Below are positions 34,126 to 43,445 of a stretch of 50,731 nucleotides of DNA, piece after piece. How positions within the stretch are numbered: the stretch's first letter is position 1; each line of letters starts with the position of its first letter. The translations under genes were made by a program, and so were the position numbers. Below the pieces are notes generated by a model that did not search any database, was not told where the DNA came from, and saw nothing but the letters and a program-made list of their open reading frames with translations. Origin of the DNA: UBA1402 sp964488495 (lineage in GTDB: Bacteria; Bacteroidota; Bacteroidia; Bacteroidales; UBA1402); NCBI GenBank assembly GCA_964488495.1, contig CAZAUQ010000011.1, forward strand, positions 1 to 50,731. Reading direction: 5' to 3'.

Positions 34126-36246
34126 ATGGCGAAAGCAGACTTTCAGTACACCAGAAATATAGGCATAATGGCCCATATCGATGCAGGAAAGACTACCACC
34201 TCAGAGCGTATTCTTTTCTACACCGGACTTACCCACAAAATAGGCGAGGTGCACGATGGTGCTGCTACTATGGATTGGATGGAGCAGGAGCAGGAGAGGG
34301 GTATTACCATTACTTCTGCCGCTACCACCACTTTTTGGCAATACAACAACAACAAATATAAGATCAATCTGATTGACACTCCAGGACACGTGGACTTTAC
34401 CGTAGAGGTAGAGCGCTCTCTGAGAGTACTGGACGGAGCCGTAGCTGTTTTTTGTGCAGTTGGCGGAGTTGAGCCTCAATCAGAGACAGTCTGGAGGCAG
34501 GCCGATAAGTATAATGTGCCCCGCATAGCCTACATCAACAAGATGGACCGTTCGGGTGCAGATTTCTTTTCGGTAGTTTCTCAATTGCATACTGTACTCA
34601 AGGCCAATCCTTGTGTTATTCAAATCCCTATTGGAGCAGAAGAAACATTCAAAGGCGCCATTGACCTTATTCGGATGAAGGCCTTGTTATGGCACGATGA
34701 AACTCTGGGAGCCGAATACTCGGTCGAAGATATTCCAGACGGTCTCAGGGCCGAAGCCGAAGAATGGAGAGACAAAATGCTCGAACAAGTGGCAGAGTAC
34801 GACGATCACTTGATGCAGAAATATTTTGACGATCCTTCAACTATCAACGAAGAGGAGATTCGTCAGGCTTTACGTAAAGCCAGCCTCATGCAGGCTTTAC
34901 AACCGGTACTCTGTGGTACTTCTTTCAAAAACAAAGGAGTACAAACCTTGCTGGATGCCGTCTGTGCCTATTTGCCCAGCCCTATGGATACCGAAGCCAT
35001 CGAAGGGAAAGATCCGGCTAATTCAGAAAAAGTTTTATTAAGACATCCCGACGACCAGGAGCCCCTCACCGCTTTAGCGTTCAAAATTGCCACTGATCCT
35101 TATGTGGGTCGTTTGTGTTTTGTCCGCGTCTATTCCGGTATACTCAAGTCGGGCAGTTATGTTTTTAATAGCCGAAGCAATCGAAAAGAACGTGTATCCA
35201 GGCTGTTCCAGATGCATTCCAATAAACAGAATCCTGTTGATGCTATCGGAGCCGGCGATATCGGAGCATTGGTAGGTTTTAAGGACATACGTACCGGTGA
35301 TACCATTTGCGATGAAAATAAACCCATCGTACTGGAATCGATGGATTTCCCCGAACCTGTAATCGGTGTGGCAGTTGAACCCAAAACTCAGAAAGATTTG
35401 GATAAGCTGGATACCGGCCTGGCGAAATTAGCCGAAGAAGATCCCACTTTTACCGTTCATACCGATGAACAATCGGGACAAACCATTATCAGCGGTATGG
35501 GTGAATTACATCTGGAAATCATTGTGGATCGTTTGCGTCGGGAATTCAAAGTGGAATGCAACCAGGGACGTCCTCAGGTATCTTATAAGGAAGCCATTAC
35601 CCAGGAAGTACAATTGCGTGAAGTATACAAGAAGCAAACCGGCGGACGGGGTAAATTTGCCGACATCATTGTCAAAGTGGGTCCCAAAGATTCCGATTTT
35701 ATCGGCGATCTGCAGTTCACGAGCGAAGTCAAGGGAGGCAACATCCCTACCGAATACATTCCTTCCATTCAGAAAGGTTTCCAGACAGCCATGCGTAATG
35801 GAGTTTTAGCCGGCTATCCGGTAGATAATCTTAAGGTGACTGTACTGGATGGATCTTTCCACCCGGTAGACTCCGATGCTCTTTCGTTTGAGATTTGTGC
35901 CATTCAGGCTTTTAAAAGCGCCTGTGTCAAAGCTGCTCCGGTATTACTGGAACCCATTATGAAACTGGAGGTGGTTACCCCCGAAGAGAATATGGGCGAT
36001 GTAATCGGAGATCTCAACAGACGTCGCGGCCAGGTGGGAGGCATGGAATCCAACCGCTCCGGAGCCAGAATTATCAAAGCTCAGGTGCCGCTGGCCGAAA
36101 CTTTCGGCTATGTAACCGCCTTGCGTACCATTACATCGGGCAGGGCGACCAGCAGTATGGAGTTTTTACATTACTCTCCCATGAGTTCCAGTATGGCCAA
36201 AGCTGTACTCAAAGAGCGTTCGGGCAGAGAAGATTTAATTAAATAA
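34126..36246 (+). CDS. fusA: Elongation factor G
   Basis: 706 residues, the full length for EF-G. GTPase motifs are A-H-I-D-A-G-K-T-T near residue 16-24, D-T-P-G-H-V-D-F, and N-K-M-D. The switch I region G-I-T-I-T-S-A-A-T-T is intact, and domain IV is complete to the end. It drives ribosome translocation. Unlike in Proteobacteria, no tuf gene follows; rpsJ comes directly after 60 nt, as is usual in Bacteroidota. Confidence 0.97.
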   Translation: MAKADFQYTRNIGIMAHIDAGKTTTSERILFYTGLTHKIGEVHDGAATMDWMEQEQERGITITSAATTTFWQYNNNKYKINLIDTPGHVDFTVEVERSLRVLDGAVAVFCAVGGVEPQSETVWRQADKYNVPRIAYINKMDRSGADFFSVVSQLHTVLKANPCVIQIPIGAEETFKGAIDLIRMKALLWHDETLGAEYSVEDIPDGLRAEAEEWRDKMLEQVAEYDDHLMQKYFDDPSTINEEEIRQALRKASLMQALQPVLCGTSFKNKGVQTLLDAVCAYLPSPMDTEAIEGKDPANSEKVLLRHPDDQEPLTALAFKIATDPYVGRLCFVRVYSGILKSGSYVFNSRSNRKERVSRLFQMHSNKQNPVDAIGAGDIGALVGFKDIRTGDTICDENKPIVLESMDFPEPVIGVAVEPKTQKDLDKLDTGLAKLAEEDPTFTVHTDEQSGQTIISGMGELHLEIIVDRLRREFKVECNQGRPQVSYKEAITQEVQLREVYKKQTGGRGKFADIIVKVGPKDSDFIGDLQFTSEVKGGNIPTEYIPSIQKGFQTAMRNGVLAGYPVDNLKVTVLDGSFHPVDSDALSFEICAIQAFKSACVKAAPVLLEPIMKLEVVTPEENMGDVIGDLNRRRGQVGGMESNRSGARIIKAQVPLAETFGYVTALRTITSGRATSSMEFLHYSPMSSSMAKAVLKERSGREDLIK

Positions 36247-36306
36247 ACGGCAGATCAGTGAAAATAGCTCTACGGATCGCTGCAAATAACAATAAATAAA
36301 ACATTT

Positions 36307-36612
36307 ATGAGCCAGAAAATCAGAATTAAACTCAAATCTTACGATCACAACCTGGTGGACAAATCCGCCGAAAAGATTGTAAAGGCCGTTAAGGCAACAG
36401 GAGCTGTAGTGAGCGGCCCCATTCCTTTGCCCACACACAAAAGGATATTTACCGTGAACCGCTCCACCTTCGTAAACAAAAAATCCCGTGAACAGTTCGA
36501 ATTGTGTTCTTTCAAGAGATTGATTGACATTTACAATTCCAGTTCAAAAACAGTAGATTCTTTGATGAAACTCGAGTTGCCCAGTGGCGTAGAAGTAGAA
36601 ATCAAAGTTTGA
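36307..36612 (+). CDS. rpsJ: 30S ribosomal protein S10
   Basis: 101 residues with the K-S-Y-D-H-N-L-V-D start and the P-L-P-T-H-K-R-I-F-T-V-N-R-S loop. It heads the S10 part of the cluster. The 60-nt spacer after fusA shows no TAnnTTTG box, so it is probably expressed by read-through. Confidence 0.98.
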   Translation: MSQKIRIKLKSYDHNLVDKSAEKIVKAVKATGAVVSGPIPLPTHKRIFTVNRSTFVNKKSREQFELCSFKRLIDIYNSSSKTVDSLMKLELPSGVEVEIKV

Positions 36613-36657
36613 TAGAAGCATAAAAGCAAGGTTTATACAATTATATAATTTAGAGAA

Positions 36658-37275
36658 ATGCCAGGATTATTAGGAAAAAAAATCGGAATGACATCCGTTT
36701 TCAGTGCCGATGGGAAAAATATCCCATGCACTGTGATTGAAGCCGGTCCTTGTGTTGTTACTCAGGTTAAAACCGTAGAAACAGATGGTTATCAAGCCGT
36801 GCAGTTGGGTTTTCAGGAAAAAAACGAAAAACATACCAACAAAGCAGAGCAAGGCCATTTTGAAAAAGCGGGAGTAGCACCTCAGAGACATCTGGTGGAA
36901 TTTAAAGATTTCGGTGACGAAATCAAGTGTGGTGACGTGGTCACCTCTGAGTTGTTTGAAGCCGACGAATTTGTTGACATTGTCGGCACCTCCAAAGGTA
37001 AAGGATTTCAGGGCGTTGTTAAACGTCATGGATTCTCGGGTGTGGGTGGAGTCACCCACGGCCAGCACAATCGTTTACGTGCCCCGGGTTCATTGGGCGC
37101 ATCCTCATGGCCTTCCCGCGTTTTCAAGGGAATGCGCATGGCCGGACGTACCGGCGGTGAAAGGGTGACCATAGAAAACCTTCAGGTTATAAAAGTTATT
37201 CCCGAACATAATCTTGTTTTAGTAAAAGGTTCTATTCCGGGAGCGAAAGGTTCAATTGTAATAATCTATAAGTGA
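36658..37275 (+). CDS. rplC: 50S ribosomal protein L3
   Basis: 205 residues, beginning M-P-G-L-L-G-K-K-I-G-M-T. The central loop that reaches towards the peptidyl-transferase centre is present (G-V-T-H-G-Q-H-N-R-L-R-A-P-G-S). Its TGA overlaps the ATG of rplD by one base. Confidence 0.98.
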   Translation: MPGLLGKKIGMTSVFSADGKNIPCTVIEAGPCVVTQVKTVETDGYQAVQLGFQEKNEKHTNKAEQGHFEKAGVAPQRHLVEFKDFGDEIKCGDVVTSELFEADEFVDIVGTSKGKGFQGVVKRHGFSGVGGVTHGQHNRLRAPGSLGASSWPSRVFKGMRMAGRTGGERVTIENLQVIKVIPEHNLVLVKGSIPGAKGSIVIIYK

Positions 37276-37904
37276 TGGAACTGAATGTATATAATATAAA
37301 AGGTGAAGACACCGGAAGAAAGGTTGCGTTGAGCGATTCCATATTTGCTGTTGAACCCAACGATCATGTTTTGTATCTGACGGTTAAACAACACTTAGCC
37401 AACAAAAGACAAGGCACGCACAAATCCAAGGAACGCAGTGAAATCACAGGTTCCACTAAAAAACTTGGTCGTCAGAAAGGCGGAGGCGGTGCACGTCACG
37501 GAGATATCAAATCGCCTGTAATGGTTGGAGGCGGAAGGATTTTTGGTCCTCAACCCCGCGATTACAGCTTCAAATTGAATAAGAAAGTGAAATCGCTGGC
37601 ACGCAAATCGGCTCTCACTTACAAGATGCGCGACAACGCCATTTTGGTGGTAGAAGATTTCCAGTTTGAGAAAGCCAGAACAAGAGATTTCCTGTCAATC
37701 ATGCAAAATTTGCATCTTCCTGAAAAAAAGGTAGTTTTTGTATTGTCAGAAGCAAATAAAAACGTATATTTGTCGGCTCGTAATTTGCCGAAAGTTCAAG
37801 TTGTAATGTTTTCTGAATTAGATACTTATAAGATACTTGACGCAAAAACGCTGGTACTGATGGAAGGTTCGGTGCCCGGAATTGAACAAACTTTTAACGC
37901 ATAA
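37275..37904 (+). CDS. rplD: 50S ribosomal protein L4
   Basis: 209 residues from the ATG at 37275, which shares one base with the rplC stop; the GTG just upstream is less likely. The exit-tunnel extension is visible (G-Q-K-G-G-G-G-A-R-H-G-D). The C-terminal D-A-K-T-L-V-L-M-E-G-S-V is typical. L4 lines the exit tunnel. Confidence 0.97.
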   Translation: MELNVYNIKGEDTGRKVALSDSIFAVEPNDHVLYLTVKQHLANKRQGTHKSKERSEITGSTKKLGRQKGGGGARHGDIKSPVMVGGGRIFGPQPRDYSFKLNKKVKSLARKSALTYKMRDNAILVVEDFQFEKARTRDFLSIMQNLHLPEKKVVFVLSEANKNVYLSARNLPKVQVVMFSELDTYKILDAKTLVLMEGSVPGIEQTFNA

Positions 37905-37908
37905 GGAG
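37903..37908 (+). promoter_or_regulatory. Strong Shine-Dalgarno of rplW
   Basis: AAGGAG lies 7 nt before the rplW ATG and overlaps the rplD stop. Such sites are uncommon in Bacteroidota. Confidence 0.75.
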
Positions 37909-37915
37909 AAAAACA

Positions 37916-38206
37916 ATGGGAATTATAATTAAACCTATCGTTACCGAAAAGATGACAACGATTACAGAAAAACTGAATCGTTACGGATTCCGTGTACTCC
38001 CGGAAGCGAATAAAATTGAGATAGCCAGGGCAGTCGAAAAGATGTATAATGTCACTGTGCTTAGTGTTAACACCAGCAACAGCAGAGGCAAAAACACCAG
38101 TCGATACACCAGAGGCGGAGTTATAACAGGCCAAAAGGCAGCCTACAAAAAAGCCATAGTTACCTTGAAAGAAGGTGATGTGATTGATTTTTACAGCAAT
38201 TTATAA
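37916..38206 (+). CDS. rplW: 50S ribosomal protein L23
   Basis: 96 residues, with I-I-K-P-I-V-T-E-K-M at the start and the R-Y-G-F-R-V strand. L23 sits at the tunnel exit and docks trigger factor and SRP. It has one of the three clear Shine-Dalgarno sites of the cluster. Confidence 0.97.
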   Translation: MGIIIKPIVTEKMTTITEKLNRYGFRVLPEANKIEIARAVEKMYNVTVLSVNTSNSRGKNTSRYTRGGVITGQKAAYKKAIVTLKEGDVIDFYSNL

Positions 38207-38212
38207 AATAAG

Positions 38213-39037
38213 ATGGCAGTACGAAAATTAAAGCCCACAACACCCGGGCAAAGACATAAGACTATCGGTGCGTTCGATACCATAACTGCTGGTGCACCGG
38301 AAAAATCTCTTGTATTTGGTCTGAATAAATCAGGCGGACGCAATAACACGGGAAAAATGACCATGCGCTATATCGGAGGCGGTCACAAAAAAAGATTCCG
38401 TTTTATCGATTTCAAGAGAAGTAAAGATGGTGTTCCTGCTACAGTAAAGACCATTGAGTACGATCCCAACCGTTCAGCACGCATTGCATTGTTGTATTAT
38501 GCTGACGGCGAGAAAACCTACATTGTGGCTCCCAACGGACTTGAAGTTGGTATGACTATCATGTCGGGAGATAATGCAGCTCCGGAAATCGGCAATGCTT
38601 TAGCATTGAAAAACATTCCCGTGGGAACCGTAATTCACAACATCGAGCTCCGTCCCGGACAAGGTGCCAAGATGGTACGTTCCGCAGGTACTTTTGCGCA
38701 ATTGGTTTCCAAAGAAGAAGATTACGTAATCATTCGTATGCCTTCCGGAGAAACCCGCAGGATTTTATCCACTTGCAAAGCAACTATTGGCAGTGTCGGA
38801 AATTCAGACCATGGTCTGGAACGTTCCGGTAAAGCCGGCCGTTCGAGATGGCTGGGTCGCCGTCCAAGAAACCGTGGCGTAGTAATGAACCCGGTAGATC
38901 ACCCCATGGGTGGTGGCGAAGGCCGCGCTTCCGGCGGACATCCAAGATCGCGCAAAGGCTTGTTGGCTAAGGGTCTTAGAACAAGATCTCCTAAGAAACA
39001 TTCAAGCAAGTACATTGTAGAAAGAAGGAAAAAATAA
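38213..39037 (+). CDS. rplB: 50S ribosomal protein L2
   Basis: 274 residues. The conserved C-terminal segment N-P-V-D-H-P-M-G-G-G-E-G-R includes the histidine implicated near the peptidyl-transferase centre. It lies 6 nt after rplW. Confidence 0.98.
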   Translation: MAVRKLKPTTPGQRHKTIGAFDTITAGAPEKSLVFGLNKSGGRNNTGKMTMRYIGGGHKKRFRFIDFKRSKDGVPATVKTIEYDPNRSARIALLYYADGEKTYIVAPNGLEVGMTIMSGDNAAPEIGNALALKNIPVGTVIHNIELRPGQGAKMVRSAGTFAQLVSKEEDYVIIRMPSGETRRILSTCKATIGSVGNSDHGLERSGKAGRSRWLGRRPRNRGVVMNPVDHPMGGGEGRASGGHPRSRKGLLAKGLRTRSPKKHSSKYIVERRKK

Positions 39038-39058
39038 TAGGATAAAGCAGGAAATATT

Positions 39059-39328
39059 ATGAGTCGTTCATTAAAAAAAGGACCGTACATCAATGTAAAA
39101 CTTGAAAGCAAAGTTTTAGCTATGAATGAATCCGGCAAAAAATCAGTGATCAAGACCTGGGCCAGAGCCTCCATGATTTCTCCGGATTTTGTGGGACATA
39201 CCGTAGCGGTTCACAATGGAAATAAGTTCATACCGGTGTATATCACCGAAAACATGGTCGGACACAAGTTGGGAGAGTTTTCACCGACTCGTACATTCAG
39301 AGGCCACAGTGGAAATAGAAAAAAATAA
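39059..39328 (+). CDS. rpsS: 30S ribosomal protein S19
   Basis: 89 residues, beginning M-S-R-S-L-K-K-G-P-Y and ending with G-E-F-S-P-T-R-T-F-R-G-H. It is a 30S head protein that contacts S13. Confidence 0.98.
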   Translation: MSRSLKKGPYINVKLESKVLAMNESGKKSVIKTWARASMISPDFVGHTVAVHNGNKFIPVYITENMVGHKLGEFSPTRTFRGHSGNRKK

Positions 39329-39341
39329 AAACAGATAGACA

Positions 39342-39785
39342 ATGGGTGCAAGAAAAAGAATAGCAGCAGACGCAAGGAAAGAAGCCTTGAAGACGATGTA
39401 TTTTGCCAAATTGAACGGTGTTCCCACATCGCCTCGCAAAATGCGTCTGGTTGCCGATATGATACGCGGCAAAGAAGTATTCCTGGCCCTGGGCATACTG
39501 AAGTTTTCGTCTAAGGAAGCTGCCGGCCGCATGGAAAAATTACTTCGTTCCGCCATCTCCAACTGGGAACAAAAAAACGAGCGCAAAGCCGAAGCCGGTG
39601 AGTTATATGTCAGCGAAGTCAAAGTTGACTCAGCCACCATGTTGAAAAGACTGCGTCCTGCTCCTCAGGGTAGAGGATATCGCATACGCAAGCGCTCCAA
39701 TCATGTGAGCTTGAGTGTTAACACAATAAGTAAAAACGAACAAAATACAAAGTCAGATGGGACAGAAAGTAAATCCGGTAAGTAA
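39342..39785 (+). CDS. rplV: 50S ribosomal protein L22
   Basis: 147 residues. The tunnel hairpin and the end of the core are visible (L-K-R-L-R-P-A-P-Q-G-R-G-Y-R-I-R-K-R-S-N). The core ends near residue 130. A polar tail of about 15 residues follows, and its last 29 nt overlap the start of rpsC in another frame. Confidence 0.96.
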   Translation: MGARKRIAADARKEALKTMYFAKLNGVPTSPRKMRLVADMIRGKEVFLALGILKFSSKEAAGRMEKLLRSAISNWEQKNERKAEAGELYVSEVKVDSATMLKRLRPAPQGRGYRIRKRSNHVSLSVNTISKNEQNTKSDGTESKSGK

Positions 39786-40506
39786 CCGTTTAGGCATCAT
39801 CAGAGGTTGGGATTCTAACTGGTATGGTGGTGATAATTATGGAGATTCTTTGTTGGAAGACAGCAAGATCCGTAAATATCTGAATGTCCGTCTGGCCAAA
39901 GCAAGTGTTTCCCGCATTGTAATTGAACGTACGCTCAAGCTGGTGACCATTACTGTTTGTACTGCCCGTCCGGGTATCATTATCGGTAAAGGTGGTCAGG
40001 AAGTGGACAAGTTGAAGGAAGAATTGAAAAAGATCACCGACAAGGATGTTCAAATCAATATCTTCGAGATCAAACGCCCCGAAATGGATGCTGTTATTGT
40101 AGCCAATAATATCGCCAGGCAGGTAGAAGGTAAAATAGCTTATCGCCGGGCCATAAAAATGGCCATTGCTTCTACCATGCGTATGGGAGCCGAAGGCATC
40201 AAAGTACAAGCATCAGGCCGTTTGAACGGTGCTGAAATGGCACGTTCCGAAATGTACAAGGAAGGACGTACCCCACTTCATACATTCAGGTCAGACATCG
40301 ATTATGCCCAGGCAGAAGCTTTAACTAAAGTAGGTCTGATAGGTATCAAGGTTTGGATCTGCAGAGGCGAAATTTACGGTAAAGTGGATTTGGCTCCGCA
40401 GTTCAGCAATACCCAGAGCAGTGGCAGAAGCGAAAGGCCGTTTAGCGGCGAACGTCGTGAAGACCGCAAGGGTGGCTTCCGCAAGAAGAAAAACAGCAAT
40501 AGATAA
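39757..40506 (+). CDS. rpsC: 30S ribosomal protein S3
   Basis: 249 residues, from the ATG at 39757 inside rplV (M-G-Q-K-V-N-P-V). The KH domain carries R-P-G-I-I-I-G-K-G-G. A basic tail rich in R, G and K closes the protein. S3 lines the mRNA entry site. Confidence 0.98.
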   Translation: MGQKVNPVSNRLGIIRGWDSNWYGGDNYGDSLLEDSKIRKYLNVRLAKASVSRIVIERTLKLVTITVCTARPGIIIGKGGQEVDKLKEELKKITDKDVQINIFEIKRPEMDAVIVANNIARQVEGKIAYRRAIKMAIASTMRMGAEGIKVQASGRLNGAEMARSEMYKEGRTPLHTFRSDIDYAQAEALTKVGLIGIKVWICRGEIYGKVDLAPQFSNTQSSGRSERPFSGERREDRKGGFRKKKNSNR

Positions 40507-40524
40507 TATTATAATCGCGAAACA

Positions 40525-40959
40525 ATGTTACAGCCGAAAAGAACGAAATTCAGAAGACAGCAAAAAGGCCGCATGAAAGGGAATGCCCAACGCGGCAACC
40601 AATTGGCCTTTGGTTCTTTTGGAATCAAGACTCTCGAAAACAAATGGATCACCGGCCAGCAGATTGAGTCTGCCCGTATTGCCGTAACCCGTTATATGCA
40701 ACGTCAGGGTCAGATATGGATCCGGATTTTCCCGGATAAACCCTTTACCAAGAAGCCTGCCGAAGTCCGTATGGGTAAAGGAAAAGGTGCTCCCGAAGGT
40801 TTTGTTGCTCCGGTAACTCCGGGCAGAATACTTATCGAGGTAGAAGGCGTATCTTTTGATGTTGCCAAAGAAGCTTTGCGTCTGGCAGCCCAAAAGTTGC
40901 CCGTTACGACCAAATTTGTGGTCAGACGTGATTATGATATTCAAAATCAAAATGTATAA
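40525..40959 (+). CDS. rplP: 50S ribosomal protein L16
   Basis: 144 residues: M-L-Q-P-K-R-T-K-F-R-R-Q-Q-K-G-R at the start and R-M-G-K-G-K-G in the loop near the A-site tRNA. It lies 5 nt before rpmC. Confidence 0.98.
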   Translation: MLQPKRTKFRRQQKGRMKGNAQRGNQLAFGSFGIKTLENKWITGQQIESARIAVTRYMQRQGQIWIRIFPDKPFTKKPAEVRMGKGKGAPEGFVAPVTPGRILIEVEGVSFDVAKEALRLAAQKLPVTTKFVVRRDYDIQNQNV

Positions 40960-40964
40960 GACCT

Positions 40965-41162
40965 ATGAAAGCTAAAGAAGTCAGAGAATTGACCACTAAG
41001 GAAATTATGGAACGTGTCGATGCAGAAATCAGTCGCTTGAATACCTTGACGCTTCAGCACAGCATCTCTCCTCTGGACAATCCCGTACAGATAAAAGAAA
41101 GCCGTAGGTTGATTGCACGCCTGAGAACCATTTTAGTTGAACGCAATAAAGAACAAAACTAA
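40965..41162 (+). CDS. rpmC: 50S ribosomal protein L29
   Basis: 65 residues, two-helix protein with the R-E-L-T-T-K-E-I start and R-R-L-I-A-R-L-R-T in the second helix. It sits beside L23 at the tunnel exit. Confidence 0.96.
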   Translation: MKAKEVRELTTKEIMERVDAEISRLNTLTLQHSISPLDNPVQIKESRRLIARLRTILVERNKEQN

Positions 41163-41173
41163 TACATAGCCTG

Positions 41174-41431
41174 ATGGAAACCAGAAATTTAAGAAAAGAG
41201 AGATACGGTGTTGTCATCGGCAACAAAGGGGACAAGTCCATCACCGTTGTGAGTAAATTCAAGGAAAAACATCCGATTTACAGAAAATTTGTCAGCAAGA
41301 CCAAAAAGTACTATGCCCACGACGAAAAGAACGAATGTAACATCGGTGATACCGTTAAGATTATGGAAACCCGTCCCTTGAGTAAAACCAAGAGATGGAG
41401 ATTAGTTGAAATCATCGAAAGAGCGAAATAA
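41174..41431 (+). CDS. rpsQ: 30S ribosomal protein S17
   Basis: 85 residues, OB-fold with K-E-R-Y-G-V-V-I-G-N-K and the K-Y-Y-A-H-D-E-K-N segment. It binds 16S rRNA early in assembly. rplN starts 2 nt after the stop. Confidence 0.97.
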   Translation: METRNLRKERYGVVIGNKGDKSITVVSKFKEKHPIYRKFVSKTKKYYAHDEKNECNIGDTVKIMETRPLSKTKRWRLVEIIERAK

Positions 41432-41433
41432 TC

Positions 41434-41799
41434 ATGATACAAGTAGAAAGCAGGCTCAATGTAGCCGATAACAGTGGTGCAAAAGAGGTACTGTGTATCC
41501 GTGTGCTGGGAGGCACCGGAAGACGTTATGCCTCGGTGGGAGATACTATCGTGGTATCGGTAAAAAATGTTATTCCCTCCAGTGAAATGAAGAAAGGCGT
41601 TGTATCCAAAGCTATAATAGTTCGTACCAAAAAGGAAATAAAAAGAGCCGACGGCTCTTACATCCGTTTTGACGACAACGCCTGTGTGATGTTGACCAAT
41701 GCTGACGAGTTGCGTGGAAGTCGTATTTTTGGCCCGGTTGCCAGGGAACTTCGCAACACCAACATGAAGATTGTTTCTTTGGCTCCCGAAGTACTTTAA
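41434..41799 (+). CDS. rplN: 50S ribosomal protein L14
   Basis: 121 residues, beginning M-I-Q-V-E-S-R-L-N-V-A-D-N-S-G-A and ending with I-V-S-L-A-P-E-V-L. It forms an intersubunit bridge. Confidence 0.98.
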   Translation: MIQVESRLNVADNSGAKEVLCIRVLGGTGRRYASVGDTIVVSVKNVIPSSEMKKGVVSKAIIVRTKKEIKRADGSYIRFDDNACVMLTNADELRGSRIFGPVARELRNTNMKIVSLAPEVL

Positions 41800-41820
41800 T
41801 TGAATAGAAATATCAGTATA

Positions 41821-42141
41821 ATGACAAAGCTACATATCAAAAAAGGCGACACAGTATTTGTGAATGCAGGCGAAGATAAGGGTAAAACCGGTCGCGTGCT
41901 CGAAGTGGACGTAGAGAAAAAACGGGCCATCGTCGAAGGGGTCAATCTTGTATCCAAGCACACCAAGCCCAATGCCAAGAGCCCCCAGGGAGGTATTCTG
42001 AAAAAAGAAGCCCCCGTTCACATTTCCAATTTAAATCCCTTGGATCCTAAATCGGGTAAACCTACCCGCGTTGGTCGTGTCAGGAATGAAAAAGGGAAAT
42101 TAGTCAGAATATCCAAAAAATCAGGGGAGGAAATTAAGTAA
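41821..42141 (+). CDS. rplX: 50S ribosomal protein L24
   Basis: 106 residues from the ATG at 41821; a TTG 21 nt upstream adds residues not seen in the family. The KOW motif is K-K-G-D-T-V-F-V-N-A-G-E-D-K-G-K-T-G. The stop overlaps the rplE start by one base. Confidence 0.97.
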   Translation: MTKLHIKKGDTVFVNAGEDKGKTGRVLEVDVEKKRAIVEGVNLVSKHTKPNAKSPQGGILKKEAPVHISNLNPLDPKSGKPTRVGRVRNEKGKLVRISKKSGEEIK

Positions 42142-42695
42142 TGAATACAGCCAGCCTCAAGAAAGATTATCAGGAACGCATTATTCCTGCTTTGACAAAA
42201 GAATTTGGGTATACCTCTGTGATGCAGGTACCTAAATTAGAAAAAATAGTCATTAACCAAGGTTTGGGTATGGCTGTGGCAGACAAGAAGATTATTGACA
42301 CTGCCATTGCCGAGTTAACCGCCATTACCGGACAAAAAGCCGTTGCTACCATGTCCAAAAAAGACATATCCAACTTTAAGCTGCGTAAGAAAATGCCCAT
42401 CGGAGTGATGGTTACTTTGCGTCGCGAAAAGATGTATGAATTTTTGGAACGCCTTGTTCGCGTTGCTCTGCCTCGTATCAGGGACTTCAAAGGAATTGAA
42501 AGCAAATTGGACGGACGTGGCAATTACACACTGGGAGTTCAGGAACAAATTATCTTCCCTGAAATCAACATTGACAACATTACCCATCTGGTAGGTATGA
42601 ATATTACTATGGTAACCAGCGCTAAAACCGACGAAGAGGGTTATGCCCTGCTCAAGGAATTCGGTTTGCCTTTCAAGAACATCAATAATAATTAA
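42141..42695 (+). CDS. rplE: 50S ribosomal protein L5
   Basis: 184 residues. It shows V-M-Q-V-P-K-L-E-K-I-V-I-N and the G-R-G-N-Y-T-L-G-V-Q-E-Q loop. L5 binds 5S rRNA and contacts the P-site tRNA. Confidence 0.98.
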   Translation: MNTASLKKDYQERIIPALTKEFGYTSVMQVPKLEKIVINQGLGMAVADKKIIDTAIAELTAITGQKAVATMSKKDISNFKLRKKMPIGVMVTLRREKMYEFLERLVRVALPRIRDFKGIESKLDGRGNYTLGVQEQIIFPEINIDNITHLVGMNITMVTSAKTDEEGYALLKEFGLPFKNINNN

Positions 42696-42703
42696 ATAGC
42701 ATT

Positions 42704-42973
42704 ATGGCAAAAGAATCAATGAAAGCCCGCGAGGTGAACCGAGCAAAACTTATTGCCAGGTACGCCGAAAAAAGAGCCAAACTTAAAGCTGAAGGTAACT
42801 ACGAAGCATTGCAGGATTTACCCAAGAATTCCTGCCCGGTACGCATTCACAATCGTTGTAAAATGACCGGCAGACCCAAAGGTTACATGCGTCAGTTTGG
42901 AATCTCGCGTATACAATTCCGCGAAATGGCTTCACAAGGTTTGATACCCGGTGTTCGCAAGGCTAGCTGGTAA
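42704..42973 (+). CDS. rpsN: 30S ribosomal protein S14 (long, zinc-independent form)
   Basis: 89 residues. The C-terminal half matches S14 (R-Q-F-G-I-S-R-I-Q-F-R-E), but the C-x2-C pairs of the short zinc form are absent, so this is the zinc-free type. Confidence 0.97.
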   Translation: MAKESMKAREVNRAKLIARYAEKRAKLKAEGNYEALQDLPKNSCPVRIHNRCKMTGRPKGYMRQFGISRIQFREMASQGLIPGVRKASW

Positions 42974-43031
42974 ACATTCAACTATACATTAAATATTGTC
43001 CGGGCAGGCCGGATCAATTTAAACAAACATT

Positions 43032-43427
43032 ATGACAGATCCTATTGCAGATTATTTGACCAGATTGCGGAATTCCATCAGTGCCAATCACAGGGTGGTT
43101 GAAATTCCCGCATCTAATTTGAAAAAGGAAATCACCAAGATCCTTTTACAAAAGGGCTATATCCTGAACTATAAGTTCGTGGAAGAAGGCCCCCAGGGTA
43201 GTATCAAAATTGCCTTAAAGTACGATCCCCTGAGTAAACAGAATGCCATTAAAAAACTGGTTCGTGTATCCACTCCCGGCCTTCGCAAATATGTTGGCCA
43301 TCGCGACATTCCACGCGTACTTAATGGTTTGGGTATAGCTGTTATATCTACCTCCCAGGGTGTGATGACCGACAAGGAAGCCAAGGAATTAAAACTTGGC
43401 GGTGAAGTAATATGTTACATCTATTAA
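43032..43427 (+). CDS. rpsH: 30S ribosomal protein S8
   Basis: 131 residues, starting M-T-D-P-I-A-D-Y-L-T-R-L-R-N and closing with G-G-E-V-I-C-Y-I-Y. S8 is the usual translational repressor of the spc genes in E. coli; here that is inference. Confidence 0.98.
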   Translation: MTDPIADYLTRLRNSISANHRVVEIPASNLKKEITKILLQKGYILNYKFVEEGPQGSIKIALKYDPLSKQNAIKKLVRVSTPGLRKYVGHRDIPRVLNGLGIAVISTSQGVMTDKEAKELKLGGEVICYIY

Positions 43428-43431
43428 TCAC

Positions 43432-43437
43432 AGGAGG
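43432..43437 (+). promoter_or_regulatory. Strong Shine-Dalgarno of rplF
   Basis: AGGAGG lies 8 nt before the rplF ATG. Confidence 0.75.
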
Positions 43438-43445
43438 AGAATAAT

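Noticed and set aside
42704..42973. Duplicate zinc-type S14 gene nearby
   Set aside because: Only one rpsN is present and it is the long zinc-free form; no second copy was found in the window.
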